49,083 nucleotides of DNA from contig NZ_RHNS01000022.1 in the NCBI RefSeq assembly GCF_003946305.1, positions 1 through 49,083 on the forward strand, given 5' to 3'. How positions within the stretch are numbered: position 1 is the stretch's first letter; the number at the start of each line of letters is the position of its first letter. Below the pieces are notes generated by a model. The model had not been told where the DNA came from and did no database searches. It saw only the letters and a program-made list of their open reading frames with translations. Both the position numbers and the translations under genes were made by a program. Positions 32,602-40,982 of the stretch are shown piece by piece. This DNA comes from Lacticaseibacillus porcinae (lineage in GTDB: Bacteria; Bacillota; Bacilli; Lactobacillales; Lactobacillaceae).

Positions 32602-33510
32602 GTGACCGCGCAACAAAAAGGGTTTATTTGTGCGATTCTAGGGCCAGTACTATGGGGTGTATCCGGTAATGTCGCGGAATGGTTGTTTGGACCGGCGGGT
32701 TTGCAGCCTGACTGGTTGGTTGCAGTACGACTGTTGGCTTCAGGAATCTTGTTAATGGCTTGGTGTTTGCTGACGCAACGCGACGCGACGATAGCAGTAT
32801 GGAAGAATAAACGCCAGTTACGTGGGGCGTTGATTTTTGGACTTGGGGGTGTCGTGGTATCGCAGTTTTCTTATTTCACTGCGGTCGCCACGTCGAATGC
32901 ACCAACCACTACAGTTTTACAATACTTAGCGCCATTATTCATTGTGATTTACTTAGCGATTAAGGAACGTCATTGGCCACAACGCATTGACGTGATTTCA
33001 TTGGCAGTGGCGTTTGTCGGGATGTTATTGCTGGTGACGCATGGTCGCTTGACCACCTTAGCCTTGACCCCTCAAGGGTTGTTTTGGGGCATTGCGGCAG
33101 GCGTTGGGGCAGCGCTGTATACTTTAATGCCAGTGAAGTTGCTTCAAGAAGTCCCGGCACAAATTGTGATCGCATGGGCGATGTTGTTTGCAGGGCTGGT
33201 GTTGTCCCCGATTTTATTTTTGACGCCGGCACCGGTGATCACTGGGCAAGTAGTTTTAGGGATCGGTTATGTGACGTTGTTTGGAACGTTGTTTGCCTAC
33301 TTGTTATACCTCGCGAGTTTAAAAACGGTGCGTCCGACAGTAGTGGGGATGTTGAACGTCTTTGAACCGCTAACGGCGACTGTCGTGGCGATCTTGGTGT
33401 TTAATGCGCATTTTGGATTAGCTGAAATTGTCGGTGGCCTTTTAGTGCTGAGTACCAGCTTCATTCAATTGATTCCGATTCACAAGAAAAATCCGGTCAC
33501 TTCGAAGTGA
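32602..33510 (+). CDS. EamA-family (DMT) transporter
   Basis: 302 residues with ten predicted membrane segments in two EamA repeats. GPVLWGVSGNVAEWL opens the first; GVGAALYTLMPVKLL and RPTVVGMLNVFEPLTATVVAILVF lie in the second. Members export amino acids or metabolites. The GTG at 32602 follows GGGGGTGTTGAG. It is monocistronic and ends just before the aromatic operon. Confidence 0.9.
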   Translation: MTAQQKGFICAILGPVLWGVSGNVAEWLFGPAGLQPDWLVAVRLLASGILLMAWCLLTQRDATIAVWKNKRQLRGALIFGLGGVVVSQFSYFTAVATSNAPTTTVLQYLAPLFIVIYLAIKERHWPQRIDVISLAVAFVGMLLLVTHGRLTTLALTPQGLFWGIAAGVGAALYTLMPVKLLQEVPAQIVIAWAMLFAGLVLSPILFLTPAPVITGQVVLGIGYVTLFGTLFAYLLYLASLKTVRPTVVGMLNVFEPLTATVVAILVFNAHFGLAEIVGGLLVLSTSFIQLIPIHKKNPVTSK

Positions 33511-33523
33511 ACCGGATTTTTTT
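33489..33523 (+). terminator. Terminator of the EamA gene
   Basis: AAATCCGGTCACTTC and GAAGTGAACCGGATTT form the stem, followed by seven Ts; it overlaps the stop codon. Confidence 0.88.
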
Positions 33524-33561
33524 GATGATTGGGTGACTTTCAGAAAAAAGTGAGAAAGCTG

Positions 33562-33590
33562 TTGACCAAATGAGAAAATGGGTGTTTAAT
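33562..33590 (+). promoter_or_regulatory. Promoter of the aromatic amino acid operon
   Basis: TTGACC (33562-33567), a 17-nt spacer and TTTAAT (33585-33590), about 28 nt before the leader peptide start. Confidence 0.65.
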
Positions 33591-33618
33591 TAGAAACATC
33601 AATTATGCAAGGGGATTT

Positions 33619-33687
33619 ATGGCAATGGTAAAACAACGACAACTCGCAGTTGCAGCTTACTATTATGGCTTTTACTACTTTAGGTAG
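33619..33687 (+). CDS. Aromatic operon leader peptide (Tyr/Phe-rich)
   Basis: A 22-codon reading frame starting MAMVKQRQ and ending YYYGFYYFR, then TAG. Five Tyr and two Phe codons lie within its last nine codons. AAGGGG lies just before the ATG (4 nt, or 10 nt to a second ATG at 33625). It follows the operon promoter and precedes alternative hairpins, an intrinsic terminator and five genes for chorismate and tyrosine synthesis or transport. By analogy with pheA and trp leaders, ribosome stalling at these codons when charged tRNA-Tyr or tRNA-Phe is scarce would favour read-through. Too short for routine gene finders. Confidence 0.85.
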   Translation: MAMVKQRQLAVAAYYYGFYYFR

Positions 33688-33688
33688 T

Positions 33689-33836
33689 GTCCGTGCATCT
33701 AGCACGGACGCAAACACGTTCGTGTCTAAGGTGGCTAAGCCCTTTTTGCTTGCTGGTTAGACATTGTCTAGCTGGCGGAAGTAAACCATATTTCCGATTG
33801 AATTCGCCAACTACTCGACTAGTTGGCGAATTTTTG
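33689..33836 (+). promoter_or_regulatory. Transcription attenuator of the aromatic operon
   Basis: A hairpin GTCCGTGC/GCACGGAC (33689-33709) follows the leader stop codon. GTCTAA (33724-33729) can pair with TTAGAC (33757-33762), which can also pair with GTCTA (33766-33770). CTAGCTGGCGGAA (33768-33780) nearly copies the right arm of the terminator and can bind its left arm as an antiterminator. The terminator is ATTCGCCAACT/AGTTGGCGAAT (33802-33831) with five Ts, 20 nt before the first structural gene. Confidence 0.8.
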
Positions 33837-33856
33837 TTTATAAAGGAGAATTTCTT

Positions 33857-35074
33857 ATGGATCAAACACTCAGTGCCAATATGCAACGTCGCTTATCGTT
33901 AAGCTTATACATCAACTATATCGTCCATGGCATCGGTTTGATCATCATTGCCCAAAACATGCAGGCCTTATCAGCTAGCTGGCATGCCCCAGTGGCAACC
34001 GTCAGTTTAGTTTTATCAGGGGTGGGATTGGGACGCTTCCCTGCTTATTTCTTATTTGGTTTCATCGCGGATCGGTACGGTCGCAAAGTTTGTATCAATG
34101 TTGGGATGGTATTGTACCTGGCTTTCTTTGCTGGGATGATGATCACCCACAGCTTACCAGTCGCATACGCTTTGGCCATGTGTGCCGGCGCCGCCAATTC
34201 CGCGTTTGATGCCGGGTCTTATACCACATTTGCTGATCTTGGCGGCAAAGCCAAAGCGTCTAATGTCTTGATCAAGGCGGCGATGTCATTAGGGGAATTC
34301 ATTTTACCGATTTTTGTCGCTTACAGTGAAGGTATCGGTGCATGGTATGGTTGGTCTTTTGCAATCGGTGCGGCGTTGCTAGTGATCAATTTGATTTTAG
34401 TGGCACCGTTGAAGTTTCCAGCGATTCAACATCATACCGAAGCGGAAGTGGAAAAGGCCCAAGGGTTGTCGAAAACTAAGCGGTGGATCGCAACGATCGC
34501 TTTGGCAATGTACGGTTACACATCCATGGGGTTGATGATTTGGTTTACCCAATGGATCAGCCTTTATGCCACCAAAGTGTTACACTTTTCTAATATGAAT
34601 GCGCACTTATTGTTATCGAGCTATTCCATCGGCAGTATCTCTGGGGTGTTGGTGATTTTCATGTTATTGCGCAAAGAAGCCCCTGAAGGCATCGTTTTAT
34701 TGAGCCTCAACTTGTTTGGGTTGTTAAGCTTAGCGGCAGTATGTATGGTCCACACACCACTGGTTGGGATGGTCGCCGCGTTTGTCTTTGGACTTTCTGC
34801 TGCTGGTGGTGGTATGCAAGTCGGCTTGACGATGTTTTTAACCTTGTACCCCAATATCAAAGGCATGATCACTGGAATCTTCATGAATTTTGGGAGCTTA
34901 GCAACCTTCTCAGTGCCTTTGATCACTGGGTGGCTTTCTGCACATCTCAGCTTAGCGGCTGCTTTGCGTGGCGATCTTGCAGTTGCGGCTTTTGGATTAG
35001 GCTTAGTTATTGTTGCACGCATTTGTTTACATCAACCTAAGGCATCAGTTCAGGAGGTCCCATCATGGCAATAG
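33857..35074 (+). CDS. MFS transporter, first gene of the aromatic operon
   Basis: 405 residues with about twelve membrane segments. GFIADRYGRKVCINVG is MFS motif A. The ATG follows AAAGGAGAA right after the attenuator, and the 3' end overlaps the chorismate mutase gene by 10 bases, so it belongs to the operon. Placement under Tyr/Phe attenuation implies a substrate such as shikimate, an aromatic amino acid or a precursor; the sequence alone does not tell. Import would fit the regulation best. Confidence 0.88.
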   Translation: MDQTLSANMQRRLSLSLYINYIVHGIGLIIIAQNMQALSASWHAPVATVSLVLSGVGLGRFPAYFLFGFIADRYGRKVCINVGMVLYLAFFAGMMITHSLPVAYALAMCAGAANSAFDAGSYTTFADLGGKAKASNVLIKAAMSLGEFILPIFVAYSEGIGAWYGWSFAIGAALLVINLILVAPLKFPAIQHHTEAEVEKAQGLSKTKRWIATIALAMYGYTSMGLMIWFTQWISLYATKVLHFSNMNAHLLLSSYSIGSISGVLVIFMLLRKEAPEGIVLLSLNLFGLLSLAAVCMVHTPLVGMVAAFVFGLSAAGGGMQVGLTMFLTLYPNIKGMITGIFMNFGSLATFSVPLITGWLSAHLSLAAALRGDLAVAAFGLGLVIVARICLHQPKASVQEVPSWQ

Positions 35075-35376
35075 ACACCCAAGCACAAGCCGGTTTAGTC
35101 GCAGCCCGTCAACATATCAATGAACTGGATCAACAAATTGCCGCCTTGCTGGCAGAACGATTTGAAACTGTTGATGAAATTGCGCGGTTGAAGCAAGCTG
35201 CCCAAGTCCCAGTAAAAAATCAAGCCAGAGAAGCGCAAGTTTTGGATCAAGTCGCTGATGCGATCGGTTCAAAGCAACTCGCACCACATGCGCGGAAAAT
35301 TTTTGTGACCATCATGGCAGAATCGCGTGCTTATCAAACGCAAAAAATCAAGACGTCAACTTTGGAGGATAACTAA
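35065..35376 (+). CDS. Chorismate mutase, AroQ type
   Basis: 103 residues, all-helical. AARQHINELDQQIAALLAERFETVDEIARLKQ carries the Arg, Asp/Glu and Lys pattern of AroQ-type mutases. It is monofunctional: no dehydratase or dehydrogenase domain is fused. It converts chorismate to prephenate, the substrate of TyrA encoded downstream. CAGGAGG precedes the ATG. It overlaps the MFS gene by 10 bases and aroC by one base. Confidence 0.92.
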   Translation: MAIDTQAQAGLVAARQHINELDQQIAALLAERFETVDEIARLKQAAQVPVKNQAREAQVLDQVADAIGSKQLAPHARKIFVTIMAESRAYQTQKIKTSTLEDN

Positions 35377-36542
35377 TGGATTACATGACAGCAGGAGAAT
35401 CACATGGTCCGCAACTCACTAGCATTTTAACCGGGGTGCCGGCAGGGTTACACCTAGATATCGATGCGATCAACTCAGCTTTAGTAGCGCGTCAAGGCGG
35501 CTATGGGCGCGGTAGTCGCCAAAAAATTGAACATGACACTGTCCAAATCGTCGGCGGCGTCCGGCACAGTATCACAATGGGTGGACCGATCGCGTTGGTG
35601 ATTCAAAATCGTGACCATGGGCACTGGGGTGAGATCATGTCACCAACTGCTGAAGAAACCCCTGAAAATACGTTGCGACAAGTGACACGTCCTCGTCCAG
35701 GCCATGCCGATTTGGTTGGCGGGCAAAAATATGGGCACCACGATATGCGGAATGTGTTGGAACGCTCCAGCGCCCGTGAAACGGCGATGCGCGTAGCAGT
35801 CGGGGCGATTTGTAAACAATTGTTGCAAGCTGTTGGTATCACCATTGTCGGGTATGTTGATCAAGTGGGGTCAGTGAAAGGCCCAGCAGAATCACCTTTA
35901 GATGTCGCAGAAATTGAAGCGGCGATCACTCAAAATGACATGCGGATGTTGGATGACCAACAAGTCGACCGAATCCATTTGTTGATCGATGAAACGCGGC
36001 ATGCGGGTAACACATTAGGTGGGATCGTCCGCGTCGTTGCCAACGGTGTGCCAGCAGGATTAGGCAGCTATACCGCATGGAATCAAAAGCTTGATGCCAA
36101 AATTGCTGCTGCAGTTGTTGGCGTCAATGCTATCAAAGGCGTTGAAATCGGTGACGGCTTTGAAGCAGCGGAAAATCTGGGTTCTGAAGTGATGGACCAA
36201 ATTGATTGGCATGCCGGCCAAGGTTATTCGCGGTTATCCGATCACTTAGGTGGGTTTGAAGGTGGTATGACCAATGGTATGCCGATCGTGGTGCGCGGGG
36301 CGTTAAAGCCGATCCCAACGCTTTATCAACCATTGCAATCTGTTGATATTCATACCCATGAAGTGTCTAAGGCCAATGTGGAACGATCAGATACCACAGC
36401 AATCGTCCCAGCATCGATCGTCGTAGAAAGTGCAGTTTCTTTTGAGTTAGCGAAAGTTCTTTGTGAGACTTTTGATGATGCCAACTTGGCACGGATGCAA
36501 CAACAAGTAGCGGACTACCGCTCAGAATTTGATGCCTTTTAG
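35376..36542 (+). CDS. aroC: Chorismate synthase
   Basis: 388 residues, full length. TAGESHGPQLTSILTGVPAGL at the N-terminus, RPGHADLVGGQKYGHHDMRNVLERSSARETAMRVAVGA and SRLSDHLGGFEGGMTNGMPIVVRGALKPIPTL are signatures. It removes phosphate from EPSP to form chorismate and needs reduced FMN. TTGGAGG precedes the ATG, which shares a base with the previous stop codon. Confidence 0.97.
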   Translation: MDYMTAGESHGPQLTSILTGVPAGLHLDIDAINSALVARQGGYGRGSRQKIEHDTVQIVGGVRHSITMGGPIALVIQNRDHGHWGEIMSPTAEETPENTLRQVTRPRPGHADLVGGQKYGHHDMRNVLERSSARETAMRVAVGAICKQLLQAVGITIVGYVDQVGSVKGPAESPLDVAEIEAAITQNDMRMLDDQQVDRIHLLIDETRHAGNTLGGIVRVVANGVPAGLGSYTAWNQKLDAKIAAAVVGVNAIKGVEIGDGFEAAENLGSEVMDQIDWHAGQGYSRLSDHLGGFEGGMTNGMPIVVRGALKPIPTLYQPLQSVDIHTHEVSKANVERSDTTAIVPASIVVESAVSFELAKVLCETFDDANLARMQQQVADYRSEFDAF

Positions 36543-36550
36543 GAGAAATA

Positions 36551-37846
36551 ATGGATAAACAATTACAAACCAATGTCGCTCATGGGTTACATGGTCAACT
36601 GGCAGTGCCAGGCGATAAAAGTATTTCTCATCGGGCAATCATGATCGGGAGTTTGGCGACGGGTGATACCTTGGTGCATCACTTTTTAACTTCCGCTGAT
36701 TGTTTGGCGACTTTGCAAGCATTCAAAGACCTTGGGGTACAAATTGAACGTCAAGGTGATGAAGTGGTGGTGCATGGCGTTGGTATGCATGGCTTACAAC
36801 CACCGCATCACGCCTTACAAATGGGCAATTCGGGTACAACCACGCGCTTGATGATGGGATTGTTGGCGGGTTTGGCTTTTGATACGACTTTGATCGGGGA
36901 TGATTCCTTGTCCAAACGTCCGATGCGCCGGGTATCTGAGCCGTTGCGCGAAATGGGTGCAAACATTGAGACCACTGATGGCCACTTACCTGTCGTAGTT
37001 CTCGGTCAACCCTTAACTGCTGCAGAAATACAGTTGAAAGTCGCTAGTGCGCAAGTGAAATCCGCGTTGATTTTTGCCGGGTTGCAAGCAACAGGGAAGA
37101 CTGTGATTCATGAATTGTTACCCACGCGAGATCATTCTGAAAACATGCTCAAAGCTTTTGGTGCTGATTTAGAGGTTTCCTCAGATCAAATGACTATCAG
37201 AGTTGGACAAACGGATCAACTCATCGCTCAAACCGTTCAAGTGCCTGGTGACATGTCCAGTGCGGCGTTTTTCATGGTTGCGGCGACGTTGATCCCAGGT
37301 TCTGATGTGACCTTGACGAATGTGGGTTTGAATCCATCACGGCGAGGATTACTAGACGTGTTGGTGCAAATGGGTGGCCGAGTTGAAGTCAGCGAAACTG
37401 TCAGTGCCGGCGAATCTGTGGGCGATATCCGCGTGCAAAGTGCCAATTTGCATCCCATCAACTTAACGGCGGAACAAATTCCCGCGATTATTGATGAATT
37501 ACCGCTGGTGGCGCTGCTGGCAGCAAAAGCTGATGGCATCAGTACCATTCACGGCGCTGAAGAACTGCGCGTCAAAGAAACCGATCGCATCGCCTGTGTT
37601 GAACAAGAGCTCGGTAAACTTGGGGCCAATGTCAAGGCATTACCTGACGGGTTCGTGATCGATGGGCGGACCCCTTGGCAAGGACATGATACCGTACTTG
37701 ACAGTCATGGTGACCATCGCATCGGGATGATGTTAGGATTGGCAGCCTTGTTAGTAGATCGCAAGCTGACCTTAAAACATGCGGATGCTGTTGGGGTGTC
37801 TTATCCAGAATTTTTCGATGATTTGAACACCTTGTTGGAGGCATAA
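36551..37846 (+). CDS. aroA: EPSP synthase (3-phosphoshikimate 1-carboxyvinyltransferase)
   Basis: 431 residues. PGDKSISHRAIMIGSLA, LQMGNSGTTTRLMMGLLAG (the phosphoenolpyruvate motif), KSALIFAGLQATG and AEELRVKETDRI are the standard blocks. It joins shikimate 3-phosphate and phosphoenolpyruvate. TAGGAGAA precedes the ATG, 8 nt after aroC. The motif form NSGTTTRLMMG (no LPG loop) suggests the class II type common in Firmicutes. Confidence 0.97.
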   Translation: MDKQLQTNVAHGLHGQLAVPGDKSISHRAIMIGSLATGDTLVHHFLTSADCLATLQAFKDLGVQIERQGDEVVVHGVGMHGLQPPHHALQMGNSGTTTRLMMGLLAGLAFDTTLIGDDSLSKRPMRRVSEPLREMGANIETTDGHLPVVVLGQPLTAAEIQLKVASAQVKSALIFAGLQATGKTVIHELLPTRDHSENMLKAFGADLEVSSDQMTIRVGQTDQLIAQTVQVPGDMSSAAFFMVAATLIPGSDVTLTNVGLNPSRRGLLDVLVQMGGRVEVSETVSAGESVGDIRVQSANLHPINLTAEQIPAIIDELPLVALLAAKADGISTIHGAEELRVKETDRIACVEQELGKLGANVKALPDGFVIDGRTPWQGHDTVLDSHGDHRIGMMLGLAALLVDRKLTLKHADAVGVSYPEFFDDLNTLLEA

Positions 37847-37847
37847 G

Positions 37848-38714
37848 ATGACAACTGTGTTTATTGAAGGGTTAGGGTTGATCGGTTCAAGTTTAGCCCG
37901 TGCGATTCGGCAACGACGTGGTGATGCCACTGTGATTGGCCATGATCAAAACCCAGAAAGCTTGGCTTGGGCTAAAGCTCATCAAGTCATCGATGTCACT
38001 GCCAATCACGGCTTAGCAGACGCCAATAACGCCGATATCATTATTTTAGCGACGCCAGTAACTGAAATTGTCCGCGAACTCAAACAATTGGCGACGTTGC
38101 CATTAAAGTCAGGTGTGATCGTGACTGATACCGGGAGTACCAAAGCTATTGTCATGCAAGCTGCGCAATCGTTAATGGCCAAAGGCGTGACTTTTGTGGG
38201 TGGCCATCCGATGGCAGGCTCTGAAAAATCAGGGGTCCAAGCTGGGCGTGCGAGTTTATTTGCAGAGGCCCATTATTTTCTGGTGAATGGCAATGCCAGC
38301 GATGATCAAATCTTGGCGCTGCGCAATATCTTGTCTGCAGCAGGGGCTTATTTTGAAATATTAAACGCGACGCAACATGATCAAATGGTCGCGCAGATCT
38401 CTCACGTCCCGCATGTTGTGGCGTCAGCATTAGCCATTAGTGCGGCCAAAGGTTTAACGGATCAACCGCAAGCGTTGCAGTTTTCCGCTGGCGGTTTTCG
38501 CGATACTACGCGGATCGCAGCCGGGGACCCGACGATGTGGACGGCAATCATGCAAAGCAATACTGATGCGATCGTTAGCGCATTGGATGCTAACTTAGCT
38601 ACCTTGCAACATATGCGCGATTTAATTGCCGATCACGACGTCGACGCGATGCATGCGTGGTTTGTACAAGCCCAACAAGTGCGACAAAGTATTGATCCAC
38701 CTAAGGAGGTATAG
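37848..38714 (+). CDS. tyrA: Prephenate dehydrogenase
   Basis: 288 residues. The NAD motif is GLGLIGSSLARAI (about 8-20). VTDTGSTKAIV and GGHPMAGSEKSGVQAGRASLF contain the substrate His and Ser region, and ISHVPHVVASALA is also typical. It converts prephenate to 4-hydroxyphenylpyruvate, the tyrosine branch. GTTGGAGG precedes the ATG, and the start is 1 nt after aroA. No ACT domain is seen at the short C-terminus, so feedback control by tyrosine through such a domain is unlikely. Confidence 0.95.
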   Translation: MTTVFIEGLGLIGSSLARAIRQRRGDATVIGHDQNPESLAWAKAHQVIDVTANHGLADANNADIIILATPVTEIVRELKQLATLPLKSGVIVTDTGSTKAIVMQAAQSLMAKGVTFVGGHPMAGSEKSGVQAGRASLFAEAHYFLVNGNASDDQILALRNILSAAGAYFEILNATQHDQMVAQISHVPHVVASALAISAAKGLTDQPQALQFSAGGFRDTTRIAAGDPTMWTAIMQSNTDAIVSALDANLATLQHMRDLIADHDVDAMHAWFVQAQQVRQSIDPPKEV

Positions 38715-38717
38715 CCC

Positions 38718-39221
38718 ATGGCAGTGATTTTAGTGGGGTTTATGGGGGCTGGAAAAACCACAGTCGGTCAAACATTGGCACGAAAAATGCAATGTACCCA
38801 CCGTGATTTAGATGATTTGATCATCGAATCAGCAGGCAAATCCATCCCAGAAATTTTTGCAGCGCGGGGAGACGCAGGATTTCGCCAATTAGAACATGAA
38901 ACCTTGGTCAAAGCGTTAGATCATATTGAAATCTTATCTACTGGTGGCGGAACTCCGATGCAACCAGCAAACTTTGATTTGTTAAAAGCCAAGCAAACGC
39001 CAGTCGTGCTGCTTGAAGCGAGTGCGACAACGATTCTCAAACGCATCGGTCGTGATGCCAATCGGCCGCTGGTGCAACAACTCGGATCCGATGGGTTAGT
39101 GGCACTGCAACAAAAACGTGATCCCCGCTATCATGAATTGGCGGATCTGGTGATCACCACGGATCATTTATCGCCGAATCAAATTGCTGATCAAATCATT
39201 AATTGGTTAGCGCAACACTAA
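38718..39221 (+). CDS. aroK: Shikimate kinase
   Basis: 167 residues. Walker A is GFMGAGKTT (about 7-15); DLDDLI, FRQLEHE and STGGGTP (shikimate binding) follow, with the lid region RIGRDANRPLV. It makes shikimate 3-phosphate for AroA. AGGAGG precedes the ATG, 3 nt after tyrA. It is the last gene of the operon; pheA, aroB, aroD and aroE are not in this window. Confidence 0.96.
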   Translation: MAVILVGFMGAGKTTVGQTLARKMQCTHRDLDDLIIESAGKSIPEIFAARGDAGFRQLEHETLVKALDHIEILSTGGGTPMQPANFDLLKAKQTPVVLLEASATTILKRIGRDANRPLVQQLGSDGLVALQQKRDPRYHELADLVITTDHLSPNQIADQIINWLAQH

Positions 39222-39258
39222 AAAATCGCCAGTTCGAATTTTTTCGAGCTGGCGATTG
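39221..39258. terminator. Terminator between aroK and the small membrane gene
   Basis: AATCGCCAGTTCGA and TCGAGCTGGCGATT around ATTTTT; the T run is on the minus strand, with a weaker one on the plus strand. Confidence 0.8.
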
Positions 39259-39262
39259 GTAT

Positions 39263-39385
39263 TTAACGCTTCACTTTTACAGGGATCAAGGCGCGACGGC
39301 GATTATGACCGGCAGCCATCACTGTGGAGGCTGCGATCAAACCAAGGGTAATGGTAAATACAGCAACATGGGCTAAAGTCGTCAT
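39263..39385 (-). CDS. Single-TM small membrane protein (40 aa)
   Basis: 40 residues: one hydrophobic segment (about 4-24) and a basic tail (HNRRRALIPVKVKR), consistent with an N-out, C-in inner-membrane peptide. GAAGGAA lies 6 nt before the ATG at 39385. The family is not recognised and no toxin-antitoxin partner RNA is obvious. Another short membrane protein is encoded at 46126-46323. Confidence 0.55.
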   Translation of the reverse strand: MTTLAHVAVFTITLGLIAASTVMAAGHNRRRALIPVKVKR

Positions 39386-39488
39386 AGAAATTCCTTCTTT
39401 CGCATTTGCTTGTTGGTTGACGATAAAGATATTATGCCGAGCAATCAAGAAGTTTTTGTGTCTAAGCTCATAAGGATTGGTTAAGCTA

Positions 39489-39534
39489 TTGACGCATCTT
39501 GGAAAAATCGTTACGCTTTAAGTAAACACTCAAA
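39489..39534 (+). promoter_or_regulatory. tetR promoter with 18-bp operator-like palindrome
   Basis: TTGACG (39489-39494), a 17-nt spacer and TACGCT (39512-39517). TTTAAGTAAACACTCAAA (39517-39534) directly follows, with 6 of 7 paired positions in its arms. It matches the AGT-N4-ACT core and 18-bp size of the two palindromes at the acyltransferase operon promoter. Confidence 0.65.
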
Positions 39535-39544
39535 GAGGCGCAAC

Positions 39545-40171
39545 ATGGCAGAATCTGATCTGAAATTATATGACCAAGCCCATTTATTTGATCATCTCAC
39601 CACCAAGCAACGGCAGATCATTGCCGCAGCAATCGATGTCTTTGCTGAAATTGGTTATGCCAATGCGTCGACGAAATTGGTGGCCCAACGTGCTGGCGTC
39701 GCAGAAGGTAATTTATTTGCCAAATTTAAAAATAAAGCTGGTTTGCTTGATGCGATTTTACAACCAGTAATGACGCAAATTGTCCCGAAAATCTTCAATG
39801 ATTTCATCGGCGCCAGTGCTAAACACCCCGAAACCGACTTGAAAACTTTAATTCGCCAGCTGGTGTCAGAGCGGATCGACTTTTTAATTGCCAACGCCAA
39901 AGTCTTGAAGTTATTATTCAGTGAACTGGCTTATAGTCAAAGTCGACGTGATCTGCTGGCCCAAGCGATCCCAGCACCACAAATTGCACGGATGGGGCAG
40001 ACCTTTACTGAACTAAAACAACAAGGACAGTTAGTGGACTGGCCGGATGCAGAAATCTTTCAATTATTGTGGTCATTGCTTGGCGGTGCCGCCGTGAATT
40101 ATTTATTTTATCAGCAAGTGCCTGATGCTGATAAGCTGACGCGTAGCATATTGAAAGTTTTGCGACCATAA
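39545..40171 (+). CDS. TetR-family regulator of the acyltransferase/GT8 cluster
   Basis: 208 residues. The HTH is AAIDVFAEIGYANASTKLVAQRAGVAEGNLFAKFKNKAGLL (about 28-68). The C-terminal domain is of ordinary TetR size. AAAGAGGCG precedes the ATG. It converges on the acyltransferase-glycosyltransferase operon, and its promoter and that operon's promoter carry related 18-bp palindromes, so it is the likely repressor of both. The ligand could be an acyl or lipid compound, which is inference only. Confidence 0.87.
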   Translation: MAESDLKLYDQAHLFDHLTTKQRQIIAAAIDVFAEIGYANASTKLVAQRAGVAEGNLFAKFKNKAGLLDAILQPVMTQIVPKIFNDFIGASAKHPETDLKTLIRQLVSERIDFLIANAKVLKLLFSELAYSQSRRDLLAQAIPAPQIARMGQTFTELKQQGQLVDWPDAEIFQLLWSLLGGAAVNYLFYQQVPDADKLTRSILKVLRP

Positions 40172-40173
40172 TC

Positions 40174-40207
40174 AAAAATCCCCGTTTTTTTCCACGGGGA
40201 TTTTTTT
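40174..40207. terminator. Bidirectional terminator
   Basis: AATCCCCGT and ACGGGGATT with A and T runs; it lies between tetR and the end of the convergent operon. Confidence 0.88.
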
Positions 40208-40982
40208 AATTGACGATATCTGCTTCATGCCAAAGTAAATCATAAGGGGTTTGATAAATGGCTTCAAATGCCGCTTGGCGCTGCAAGTCGTCTGCTGCGA
40301 GCATTTTTAAACTCGCTGCGCGGGCAGATAACGTTGAATCTGGGTTGAGGGTTTTGAGAATGTGCACGGCGTATTCACCTTGAGCATTGATCGCGACAAA
40401 CATTGAAATGACCGGCACTTGGAGTTGGGCGGCAAAATAATAGGCCCCACGTTGACCAGGTCGAGGTTTGCGATAGTTCAACCACAGGGCTTGCTCCGGA
40501 TAAATCAAAACTGGCGCTTTGTGTAAGCGGGTTTGAAGTTGGGGGATAAACTCTCGCCCCATATAATGTGTGTCAGCAGCGATCGGTATCGTATCGGCAT
40601 GGCGCATTAACCAGCCTAAGCCACCCTTCATCGCCAAGTTGGTTAACTCACTCACAATAAACAGGCGATGATTCCCTAAGGCTTTGCGGACAGCCAAATT
40701 CTCTAATGGCGCAAAATGATTGCTTACGACAATGGCGCGATGATCGACAGGTAAGTTCTCCAAACCATAAACTTTAACCTTCCGCATGTTCCAGGCGCAA
40801 GCAACATGCATGACGATGCGGGCTAACCCGGTGTTTAACCGACTTAAAATTGTGTCGTGTTGCCAGTTCGCCAACACTTGCTGTGCTTGGCTTTTTGATA
40901 ATTCAGGATCGCCGATCATCACGTTGCGATGCCACGCCAAGTCGATGACGGCTTGATGGATGTTTTCAACGACAGAAGTCAT
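40206..40982 (-). CDS. PlsC-like acyltransferase, last gene of the glycolipid-type operon
   Basis: 258 residues. The LPLAT pattern is visible: IVVSNHFAPLEN stands for the H-x4-D box (Glu in place of Asp), and VLIYPEQALW stands for the EGTR-type substrate box. Downstream VISMFVAI fits the last core strand. It probably transfers an acyl chain to a glycerol or sugar hydroxyl at the membrane. It overlaps the GT8 gene upstream by 4 bases. The H-x4-E variation may mean altered activity. Confidence 0.78.
   Translation of the reverse strand: MTSVVENIHQAVIDLAWHRNVMIGDPELSKSQAQQVLANWQHDTILSRLNTGLARIVMHVACAWNMRKVKVYGLENLPVDHRAIVVSNHFAPLENLAVRKALGNHRLFIVSELTNLAMKGGLGWLMRHADTIPIAADTHYMGREFIPQLQTRLHKAPVLIYPEQALWLNYRKPRPGQRGAYYFAAQLQVPVISMFVAINAQGEYAVHILKTLNPDSTLSARAASLKMLAADDLQRQAAFEAIYQTPYDLLWHEADIVN

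Noticed and set aside
33711-33723. ACACG-TT-CGTGT as a further attenuator stem
   Set aside because: The loop of two bases is too small for a stable hairpin; it may form only as a weaker, slipped pairing.
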